Shown here in pieces: positions 10,142-18,803 of a stretch of DNA of 64,000 nucleotides. The notes beneath the pieces were generated by a model that searched no databases, was not told the origin of the DNA, and was given only the letters and a program-made list of their open reading frames with translations. Positions within the stretch are counted from its first letter, which is position 1, and the number at the start of each line of letters is the position of its first letter. The DNA is from Adiantum capillus-veneris. Lineage: Eukaryota > Streptophyta > Polypodiopsida > Polypodiales > Pteridaceae. Made by a program: the position numbers and the translations under genes. The stretch is from the NCBI GenBank assembly GCA_014529385.2, contig CM043958.1, forward strand, positions 79,417,025-79,481,024, in the 5' to 3' direction.

Positions 10142-11560
10142 TAATGGAGTCAATATATTGTTGAATATCTCACAAATAGAACTTTCCCAGAAGGAACGTC
10201 AAAAGCTCGTCAGAAATCTATAGAGACAGAAGCTAGAGATTACGCTTTAATAGGAGATCAACTCTATAAGAGAGGTAAAGACAACCAGCTTAGGATTTAC
10301 GCATCAGAGTTTGAGTATGTGATAATCCTGGAGCAAGCTTATGGAGGAGTAGGTGGAGGCCATTTCTCAGGTGATAAGACAGCAAAACTTGTCTTAGCCG
10401 CAAGAATATGGTTGCCAACATTACATATGGACGCTGAGGAATACGTTAAACGGTGTGATGACTGTCAGCGGACCAAAGTACCACTTAAAAGAGATGATAT
10501 GCCGCTTAGACCAATGATGGGGGCAAGAGCTTTTGCAAAATGGGGGATTGATTATGTCGGACCCATTTCACCTCCTGCATATAAGACTCGTGCACAATAC
10601 ATCGTTGTGGCTACAAACTATCTAACAAAGTGGGTCGAAGCAAAGGCAACTCAAAAAGTAGATGCCAGGACCACGGCACAATTTCTATATGAATACGTCT
10701 TTGTACGATATGGATTGCCAATAGAAATTGTGAGTGATCGAGGCACACATTTTATAAATGAAGTGATAGAGATCCTTCTAGATGAATTCATGGTAATCCA
10801 TAGGAAATCAGCCCCGTATCATCCACAAGCAAACGGACAAGCTGAAGCAACAAACAAAACCATATGCACGGTCCTTACGAAGATTGTATCTGAGTCGAGA
10901 ACTGAATGGGACTAGAAGTTGCATTCAACATTATGGGCATATAGGGTAGCATATAAAACATCAATAGGAACGACCCCATATAACATGGTTTTTGGGCTAA
11001 ATGCTATCCTACCAATAGAATTCTTGATTTCAACCTTAAGGGTGGAGAAGGATCTAGAGTGGATAGGGCACGAGCTTTCTGATAGAATAGATGACTTGGA
11101 AAAGCTAGACGAGCTTCGCCTAAAAGCAGTAGCTTCTATCTACGCTCAAAAAAGGCGACAAAAGGAATTTTTTGATAAGCATGTGCGGACTAAAGAGTTT
11201 AAGGTTGGGGACTATGTCCTAGTTTACACTCTGAAACAGCATGCTAAGAAGCTTAAAAAGCGAGGGATGGGACCTCTGGTGATTAAAGATCTATCACCAA
11301 GTGGATCCGTCAAGCTTGCTACATTAGACGGAGAAGAAATGCCCAATTGGATTAGTGGATGCAGAGTGAAAAAGTATCTTTTGCCGCTAATCCAAGACAT
11401 GCTTCTCAAAATACATCAAGAAAAGCTGCGTGTCCAGAAAAAGAAAAAGATTGTGGAGGAAGCGCAAGCCGAGGCGAAGGAAAGAATGGAGAAAAGAAGA
11501 CTACTACGTCAGAAACAGCGCAATGAAGGAGCAATACGAATAAACGTAGTCAGTATAACA
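10142..11560 (+). pseudogene. pol: E1 pol: integrase
   Basis: The second zinc domain (about 10230-10475) keeps one His and Cys-X2-Cys, but the first His is missing. The catalytic core has Asp at 10550, Asp at 10736 and Glu at 10844 (D,D-35-E), so the active site is intact. TAG at 10913-10915 interrupts the frame. The C-terminal domain at about 11190-11400 has KVGDYVLVYTLKQ and a GPY/F-like fold with the signature PNWISGCRVKKY. There is no chromodomain, which fits the OTA clade. A Lys/Glu-rich helix (11400-11530) links to the second protease. Confidence 0.85.
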
Positions 11561-11970
11561 GAAATGGATAATGACAAAGAAGAACCCATCATTGAATGCA
11601 AAGTAGGAACCAACCAAATCAAAGCCAGAGCACTATTGGATTCAGGAGCTCAAACTAACCTACTTTCACTCGGTTTGTACAGACAATTGACAAATGACAC
11701 TAAATTACAAACTGCCAAGCAAGAGTTAAAGAGTTACTCTGAGAATTCAATCAAAACTATCGGATGCACAGTTTTACATATACAGATTAACCAGTATGTG
11801 TATCCTCATATGTTTTACGTGGTTGAAGACCAAGCTACACAACATCCATTATTGCTAGGACAACCATGGCAGAAGCAATGCAATGCAATGATTGACTGGA
11901 GTTCTAAATCAGTGCTTATCAAATACGAAGGTGAAAGTCAATCAGTTAAGTTCACCAAAGGAGTAGAGCC
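11561..11970 (+). CDS. E1: second retropepsin-like domain after integrase (PR2)
   Basis: Within the open frame 10919-12667, residues coded at about 11580-11930 form another aspartic-protease fold: a strand pair, LLDSGAQTNLLS with Asp-Ser-Gly at 11639-11647, a flap-like middle, and HPLLLGQPWQKQ near 11845-11880. It is distinct from PR1 at 6909 and not a tandem copy. The same domain, with Asp-Ser-Gly kept, follows INT in E5 (55452-55460). It could be a second active protease or a capsid- or DNA-binding module. The conserved triplet argues for catalysis, but no data show it. Confidence 0.75.
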
Positions 11971-12667
11971 AACTCCAAAGGAAGAATCCAAGAACAAAGG
12001 TAAACAACAACCAGAGAAAAAGAAGAAGCAATGGCAACCAAAAGTTTCTATACAACTGGATTGCTCTTCGACGAGGAACTCTCAACATTGGATAAGGAAG
12101 ACAAGCAATAATATAACAGCTCAACCTTGGGAAAAAACGGAGTCAAAGTTGGTATGGAGACCAAAAAAGGTTGTGCTAGAGAACACAAAGGTGGAAAACA
12201 GAGTCTTCAATACCAGACAACAGAGTGATTCCAGACAATCAAGGACAGTGAAACAGATCTGGATTCCAAAGAAGTTCATGACGGCACAAAGCTATAGCAA
12301 GCAAATTTGGATCCCAAGGATTTGTAAACAGGAACTCCCTTCAGTACAATCCACGGAAACTCCTAGGTATTTCAAGGCGAGGAAATCAACACAAAGAACA
12401 AAGCAAGTTTGGGTCGCAAAGAGTTTGTGGCAAGCACAAGTGAAGCGGAAGCAGATTTGGATTGTGAAAAAGAACAACAAGGTAAAGAAGAATCCATCTA
12501 CTGATTCTACTACCGAAGTGCCAAAACCAACCCAAAACCTGACCACCAATCCTTCAATCAAACAAAGAGCAGCTTTATTGGAAAGACTGTTGTATCATCG
12601 CTCTACAATTGCATTGGGAACTTATGACCAAAACAACTACAATGCTTCGCCCACAGACACTTCATAG
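11971..12667 (+). CDS. E1: C-terminal WxPK-repeat tail of the pol reading frame
   Basis: The last ~230 residues are rich in Lys, Gln and Trp and carry about six copies of a short motif of the form K-Q-I/V-W-I/V-P-K, spaced 15-50 residues apart (about 12025-12480). The frame ends at TAG 12665-12667. I recognise no family. Basic Trp-containing repeats suggest nucleic-acid or protein binding. E5 has the same kind of repeats after its PR2, in shifted frames, so the tail belongs to the lineage. Confidence 0.6.
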
Positions 12668-12686
12668 TCGTCCAGGAGGACTCAGA

Positions 12687-12702
12687 CTAGGAGGGGGGGA
12701 GG
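12687..12702 (+). promoter_or_regulatory. Internal (central) polypurine tract of E1
   Basis: CTAGGAGGGGGGGAGG lies 20 bp after the pol stop and is nearly the same as the 3' PPTs of E1 (18790-18803) and E5 (59073-59085). E5 has a matching tract at the same place (56508-56520). It could prime a second plus strand, or mark where a shorter ancestor ended. Confidence 0.65.
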
Positions 12703-14310
12703 TATACAGGTATACAGGAGCTACAAAGCAGCTACAAGCGACAAAAACAAAGAAAAACAAAAATTATATTACAAGGGCAGTGTCTTACATGATTTTGCAA
12801 TTTTTATGTTTGATTGAGGATATTGATAATATTTATGCCCTTATATACCTTGTTTTGCAACAAGAAGAGATCAAATGATGAATTTGGGTCTCTAGACGTG
12901 TAAATATCACTAAATAAGAGTGTTTTTAGAGCTAAAAAGTGGAAAAAAGTGGTAATCCAAGTCCAGAAATCACAAATAAGTGTATATTCATATACACAGG
13001 ATTACCAGCTATTTATTGTGTATGTTTGGAATTTTTTGGCTTTAATTTGCTATTTTCCTTTATTTTTATGATTTTCTTAATAAAAGTAAAATAAAAATAA
13101 AAAAGCAGGTGAAATGATATCGGAAAAAAGAAAAGAATAGACGGTGATGGTCCTAATGACAAGGGCAACCCATGGTAAAAATTGGGTACAATTCTGAAAA
13201 AGTTGCGGAAAGCCCGAAATGATAGAATTTTGGCAAAGTGGACAGATTTCTCAGAAAAAGGTCAAACGGAGTCCAAATTGAGAAATTTCTAATCCTAAAG
13301 TGCATTTCACGACGAGATAGGAGCACATGTCAAATTTGGTAACAAGTGATCCAGGAAGTCCAAAGTTAAGTATTTTTGACTTCACTTACAGGCTCATTTG
13401 CACTATTACCCACTTGGAGAGAGCAAAGAGCACACAGGAGCATCCAACCTTCTATAGCCTTCTACGACTGCTACGAGAGCTCAGAGGACACCAGACATGA
13501 GAGGTAGACTCGTTTCCATAAGCTTTTGATGCTTATCATTAACTTTTGTCGCGAAAACTGACCAAAACCAAGAAACAAGAGCAGACGGGAAATGGGGTAG
13601 AATTCTAGGTAGTGGCACAACCGCTTAACCAAACCTTGCAAGAACTTATAGGTGGGTTACCCTAGTATAGAAGATGGGTTTCTAACACTCAAAGCTCGAG
13701 AAAGAACGACTGGAAAAACCCTAGGTCGACAGAGCCTGCAAGAGGCAAACAGGAAAAAGTTGTCGAAACAACACGAAACTTCAGAGGAAGTTCAACCACA
13801 TCAAGGACAATGCAACCATGGAGTATCTCCAGGTTTGGACCACCAAAAGTGGGTCAAAACAACCGATTTGACGACAGACACACAAAGCGTCATTTTGGCA
13901 TAATGGCTGAAATTGACGACCGAATGAAATGAAACTTCACAAGCAGCTTCAAGTAACTATTGATGACTTATGTTTACAAGCAAAACCCAAAAGAAAGCTG
14001 ATTCACTTATCGATGGTGAAAAAGACGCTTTCGGGCAACCAAATGGAGAAAGATGGAGAACGGGGAGCCAAAGTCAAGTTCAACCAAATAGATGGCTTCA
14101 CAACATATCCAATGAGCTGGAAATGCAACTCTCAAGAAGAAAAGTTGAAGAGATTCAACTCCAAGGCAAAAAGACGACTTCGGAGACTGAAATGCCTATA
14201 AGGGGGCTTTTTAGCTAAACTGATGACTTTTTAAGTTGAAAACTAGTTAGCAGGGCTTAGGGCACTAGCACAAAGCATTCTTTGCACAAAAAGACCAACA
14301 TTTCAAGAAA
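12703..14310 (+). other. E1 spacer between pol and ORF3, non-coding
   Basis: No protein domain is visible. The stretch starts with TATACAGG repeats, has an AT-rich middle, and near 13612-13632 a 20-base segment resembling the end of the E1 LTR (16 of 20 bases by eye). It may hold a relict LTR and leader (see findings). Open frames at 13652-14218 look like chance. Confidence 0.5.
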
Positions 14311-15319
14311 AGACATCATACGCGTATGATGTCTCACAGCATGAATTTCACATCCATTTCAACATTTAAGTGAATAGCCTCATTCCACATATTAATCACA
14401 TCCTATGAACCAAGTATCATGAGAATTGGAGTTAGAAAACCCAAGGAAAACCAAAAAGACGCAAAGTAGGCCATAAATTTGATTTTTGGTCCTAATTTTG
14501 TCAAAATAACTCCAAACTCATTGAAACTTTGTAGGATTGTTGTTAAACACATCTACAAGCTATCTGGAACCAAAAAGCATCATTTTGACACAAAAGACAT
14601 CATACGCGTATGATGTCTATTTGCACTTACAGAGCCAAAACTCCTCATTTGTCATCATACATCCATTATATATATCTAATACATGCTACATATGAAATTT
14701 GGAACCATTTGGTCAAGAGGATCACCCCATTAGCCCAATTGAGAAAAATCCTTCACCTAAAGCCTATTTTTGACCCAAATCCAACATACTCAAGTCCAAA
14801 CCAAGATTTGAGTAGGAACAGTCCTTCATGAGTACATGGGGAGTCCACAGAACCAATCCCATGCAAAATTGATGAAAAAAACATCATACGCGTATGATGT
14901 CTCCAGAGCCATTTTAGCCCAAAATCTATCCAAACTTCATAAATCCACTGAATAAGCCTATCTAAAGCCAAATCCAAGCTTATAGAGAAATTTGGTCCAA
15001 AAATACACTAAAAGACATCATACGCGTATGATGTCTCACTATGTGATTTTGGCACCTCAGGGCTTCAACCACCAAACAGAAGTGATCTACAGGCCATTTG
15101 AAAGTGAACCACCAAGTTTTATCCAATTTGGATCATAAAATCCAATTCCCTTTCAAAATTTTGCCAATAGCCGGAACTGGACTAAATTGGCCAAAACTTG
15201 ACCAAATGGGATCCAAACTCAAATCCAAGCATATGATAATCATGTATACACTATCAGCTACAAGCACAACCAATATGAAGTCATTTTGACACAAAAGACA
15301 TCATAAGCGTATGATGTCT
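14311..15319 (+). repeat. Palindrome array upstream of ORF3 (five copies)
   Basis: Copies of the leader palindrome lie at 14311-14334, 14595-14618, 14879-14902, 15013-15036 and 15296-15319. Three are perfect and two have one mismatch. Start-to-start spacing is 284, 284, 134 and 283 bp. The DNA between them differs from gap to gap, apart from short fragments such as a TTTTGACACAAAAGACATC lead-in seen twice. The last copy lies 166 bp before the ORF3 ATG. Confidence 0.92.
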
Positions 15320-15484
15320 CCAGCATGATTTTAAGCCCATTTTGCATATTTTTTCACCTACCTTGCATCCTTAGGCCCTGAATAGCTCATGTTTCAATTT
15401 TCAAGTCATTTGGATAGTTAAAAGCTTCACTTCGGCTTTCAGTACTGAAAGACGCTAACTTCTGAAATTGGAGTTACAGGATCC

Positions 15485-18400
15485 ATGGATTCCACCAAGT
15501 CATCGGCAACGAAGAGAAAAAGACCGACAATCAAAGATGCTATTGCAGAAGCGGAACCCTTTGACATTCCAGCAGAAACCCTCAAGCCAACCAAAACTTG
15601 GGTGGAGAAAGCAGTATTGGAGAAAGAGGGAATAAAGATCTACCAGGGGACTTTCAGAGATCCTCAAGGGCAAGCGGTGGATGTACCGATGATCCCACAG
15701 GAATTGGTAGATTATAGCAGGTCAGAAGACATCAGCAGGTACCTGGAAAGGGCACACAGTTTCTTCACCTCGAGACCATCAGGTGTGGATACAAGAAGAG
15801 TGTACGAGTTGGCAACATCCATTCAGAAGGATGGAAAAGCCACATTGACAGCCATGGATGGAGAGAAGGTAGAAGTACAGATCACTCCACAGCTAATTGC
15901 AGACGCATTGAAGCTGCACAACAAAGGGAGCTCGGTTAGGGAAAGAAGAGAAACCATAGAGGTCTATGGGCCCAAGAAACAGAATGCGACCTATGGAGAT
16001 ATGGCGGACCCAAGAGCAGCAACCCTTTGTCGACTGTACAACCAATTTCTTCATGTTTGTAGTAAAAGACCGCAAAAGTATACGACACCACCCCATGCCA
16101 TTGCGACCACCATCACATGGGCATCAAAGAGCAATATGCCAAAGGAGGTGAATTACGCTCAACACATCCACGAGCAAGTAATTGCCATGCACAACGAGAA
16201 GCCAAAATACATAGGAGGAGCGGAAATTCTGACAAGAATAGCTTATGAAGCTATTGGAGCTAGAGATCAATGGCCAAAGGCTCCCTCCCAGAATGAGTGG
16301 CTTAGAGAAGCCGACGAGGAGGAAGAACAGCCTGAAGTATCCAAGAGGGCATCCACAAGAGCACACCGAAAACTAGAAGTAGTTTCAGAACCTGAAGAGG
16401 ATGTGGACGAGCCACTTAAGAAGAAAGTAAAGAAGAAGGTTGCTCCCAAGCAAACCAAAAGTCAGAAAGCGGCAAGAATGGAAAGATTAGTGGAGCAGTT
16501 TAGAGCGGAAAGAGCTCTAAAGGGTGACTTTGAAGAAAAGTGGGTGCCAGACCCCACTAAAGTCGGAACTAGCTCGGCCAAGCCACACATTGATCAATAC
16601 GATCAATATATTAAAGCTTATGAGGAGTCAGAGGCTATTTTGGAGCAGCAACCTGTCGAGCCATACACTAAAGAGGAGGTACAGCAATTAAAAGCTGAGC
16701 TGAAAAAAGACGACAAGGAGAAAAGGAAAGTAGATGAGTCTACTAAGCCTCAAGAGAAAGATGGGCAAGCCAACAAAGGGAAAGCCAAGGAAGCTGAGGA
16801 CAAACATCCCTCTATGACTGATGTACCAAGCCCGATGAAGAAGGAAAAAGTTGTGGAAGAGACCACAGTAGAGGCGGACACAGATGTTTTGGAAAAGCCA
16901 GAAGCCGAGACCAAAGAAAAGAAGATAGATCCAGTTCAGCAAAAAAGAAATGATTATGAGGATCTGGTAGAGATAGGATACACCGAAGAAGAGGCCCTTG
17001 AGGCAGTTTATGGGATCATCCTACAAAAACAAGATGAACGGAGAGGGACGGAGAAAAAGACAAAGAGTAAAAGAGAAAGTGAAGAGAAACTGGACGAACC
17101 GAAAATACTAGAAGAGCCAAAGCCAGTGGAGGTGGTGGCGGAAAGAGCTTTAGAGTTGACAGATGATGATGAAAAAGACATGCACATGGTGCATGAACTG
17201 CTCAGCAAGATAAAAGAAAGGTCCAAGGCAAAGGAAGTAGAGATTGAGACAGCCAAACAAAGGGAAGCGGAGTTGCAGAGAAATTTAGAGAATGGTATGA
17301 CTGAATCTGAAAGTCATAAAGCATCACTCCATGATGCGGAAAACGAGAGAGACGGCTTGGTACTCCAGCTAGTCGAGGCTTCAAGAGAAGTAACAAGTGC
17401 ACAGGAAGCAAGGGAGCGGATAGAGGATGAGTTGGAGGTGGCTAAGGATGAGCTCATTGAGCTAAGGGAAAGAGTCGAGCTCCAAGAAAGAACAATCACT
17501 AGACTCGGGTCTATCCCTAGAGCTAGCAGAGCAGGAACCGAACAAGAGGGAGCTATCATACCAGTTTTGGAAGACCAGGTCCGAAGCTTACAAAGAGAGC
17601 TAAGATTAGAGCAAGTGCAAAGGTTGCACATTGCGGAGGGATCATTGGCCGCAGAGGAGAGGCTCACATTAGAAAATCAAACACTACGGACAGAGAATAA
17701 GGCCCTCCGCAAACAGCTCCAAGATCTACAAGAGCAACAAAGAAGAGAGACAGAGACACCACAAGAAGAATCAGGTGGAGCAGCCATAGAGCTACCAAAA
17801 ACTGGAGAGGCAACCACAATTGAAGATCCAGCCCCAGCTCAAGAGGTGGCCTCGACTTCAAGAATCTCTGAAGAAGAAGAACAAAGGCTCCATGACCAAA
17901 TAGAAAAGTCAGCAGAGGAGAGTGCCAAGGCGGAAATGGAATGGGAAAGGAGACTCCTAATCTCCATTAGACTTCAGGGACTAGACACAAAAGTGCTCCA
18001 TGAACAGTGGATGCAACCCAACCTGCCTTTCCCTTTGATGAAATTTGAAGTGCTAAAGACGAAAAAGAGAATAGAGGAGGAGCAGTATGTCGCTCTTTAC
18101 GAAGGCGACATCACAAAGGAGGAACAATCAAGGAAGATAGTAGATTCACAACCTAGATGGAGGAAAGGTTGGCTGAACAAATACCCAGCCTACCTCATCT
18201 ACTTGGTTGAGGCACCAAAGGAGATTTGGGAGGATGCAACCTTCTGCCCTGTGCCAAGAGTCAGAAACTGGAAAGAGCATGGCAGGATTGCAGAAAAGAA
18301 GCCAAATTGGCTTAATTATCCCAGGATGCCAGGACCAAAGGCAAGAGAGAGAATAGGTAAAGCCTACATGGTGAAAACCCTAACGGGCACCATCAAGCTC

Positions 18401-18754
18401 TTTACTGGCTCTCCTGACCTTTCATGTCAGATGCTCAAGAAAATCTGCAGGACTCTCTTAGCTTGCATTGAAGTGTTCGCGCCACATAAAGCCATGACCT
18501 CGAGTCTACTATCGACGGCCGACACGGTGACTGATATGATGTACGATCTTTCATTGCAGCCTTCTCCAAAAGTGTTACACCTCCTATACCAAAGGATTAT
18601 GTTTTTGCCTAGCTTCCACATGCAAATATTCGAAGAAGCTTTCTACACCGGCTTTTTCACCCACGAAAGCAAAATATTCGGCCCAACCTTGACCATCGGC
18701 AACCTACGATACGAATCACATTTGCAGATGCTCAAGACAACAGGACTTTATTGA
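15485..18754 (+). CDS. E1 ORF3: 1089-aa protein of unknown function, intact
   Basis: One uninterrupted frame lies between the palindrome array and the PPT, in sense orientation. Residues about 20-265 form a globular domain whose layout loosely recalls the 'putative plant transposon protein' domains, but I cannot prove that. Residues about 305-330 are very basic (LKKKVKKKVAPK), a possible nuclear signal. Residues 370-560 are charged, with a short UBA-like patch (LVEIGYTEEEALEAV) near 490-510. Residues about 567-760 are a long coiled coil. Residues 794-1089 form a C-terminal domain that is conserved in E2 (19990-20890) and E5 (58040-59030). There is no signal peptide or membrane segment, so an env-like role is unlikely. 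It is open while gag-pol carries seven stops. Confidence 0.8.
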   Translation: MDSTKSSATKRKRPTIKDAIAEAEPFDIPAETLKPTKTWVEKAVLEKEGIKIYQGTFRDPQGQAVDVPMIPQELVDYSRSEDISRYLERAHSFFTSRPSGVDTRRVYELATSIQKDGKATLTAMDGEKVEVQITPQLIADALKLHNKGSSVRERRETIEVYGPKKQNATYGDMADPRAATLCRLYNQFLHVCSKRPQKYTTPPHAIATTITWASKSNMPKEVNYAQHIHEQVIAMHNEKPKYIGGAEILTRIAYEAIGARDQWPKAPSQNEWLREADEEEEQPEVSKRASTRAHRKLEVVSEPEEDVDEPLKKKVKKKVAPKQTKSQKAARMERLVEQFRAERALKGDFEEKWVPDPTKVGTSSAKPHIDQYDQYIKAYEESEAILEQQPVEPYTKEEVQQLKAELKKDDKEKRKVDESTKPQEKDGQANKGKAKEAEDKHPSMTDVPSPMKKEKVVEETTVEADTDVLEKPEAETKEKKIDPVQQKRNDYEDLVEIGYTEEEALEAVYGIILQKQDERRGTEKKTKSKRESEEKLDEPKILEEPKPVEVVAERALELTDDDEKDMHMVHELLSKIKERSKAKEVEIETAKQREAELQRNLENGMTESESHKASLHDAENERDGLVLQLVEASREVTSAQEARERIEDELEVAKDELIELRERVELQERTITRLGSIPRASRAGTEQEGAIIPVLEDQVRSLQRELRLEQVQRLHIAEGSLAAEERLTLENQTLRTENKALRKQLQDLQEQQRRETETPQEESGGAAIELPKTGEATTIEDPAPAQEVASTSRISEEEEQRLHDQIEKSAEESAKAEMEWERRLLISIRLQGLDTKVLHEQWMQPNLPFPLMKFEVLKTKKRIEEEQYVALYEGDITKEEQSRKIVDSQPRWRKGWLNKYPAYLIYLVEAPKEIWEDATFCPVPRVRNWKEHGRIAEKKPNWLNYPRMPGPKARERIGKAYMVKTLTGTIKLFTGSPDLSCQMLKKICRTLLACIEVFAPHKAMTSSLLSTADTVTDMMYDLSLQPSPKVLHLLYQRIMFLPSFHMQIFEEAFYTGFFTHESKIFGPTLTIGNLRYESHLQMLKTTGLY

Positions 18755-18768
18755 CCAAGCATAAAAGT

Positions 18769-18786
18769 CATGTCAGGGACGACATG
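18769..18786 (+). other. 3' hairpin upstream of the E1 PPT
   Basis: The stem CATGTC/GACATG closes the loop AGGGAC, directly after ORF3 and 3 bp before the PPT. E5 has the same hairpin. E2 has TGTGTC/GACACA with loop AAGGGAC, so two base pairs have changed on both sides. A role in RNA dimerisation, packaging or PPT use is possible. Confidence 0.75.
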
Positions 18787-18789
18787 AAC

Positions 18790-18803
18790 GCGGAGGGGGG
18801 GAG
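18790..18803 (+). promoter_or_regulatory. Polypurine tract of E1
   Basis: GCGGAGGGGGGGAG abuts the first base of the 3' LTR. It would prime plus-strand synthesis. Confidence 0.92.

Noticed and set aside
3054-12667. Stop codons TAA/TAG read as Gln (altered genetic code)
   Set aside because: ORF3 and all other elements end at ordinary stops, the host is a plant nucleus, and C-to-T decay explains the pattern.
13652-14218. Three short frames in the E1 spacer
   Set aside because: No motif, overlapping frames, and position between relict features.
14311-15319. Palindromic direct repeats at regular spacing look like a CRISPR array
   Set aside because: The gaps are 110-260 bp, the setting is a plant retrotransposon, and there is no cas gene. 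The likeness is superficial.
15485-18754. ORF3 as an envelope-like gene, as in some Athila elements
   Set aside because: No signal peptide and no membrane segment. The protein is charged with a coiled coil.
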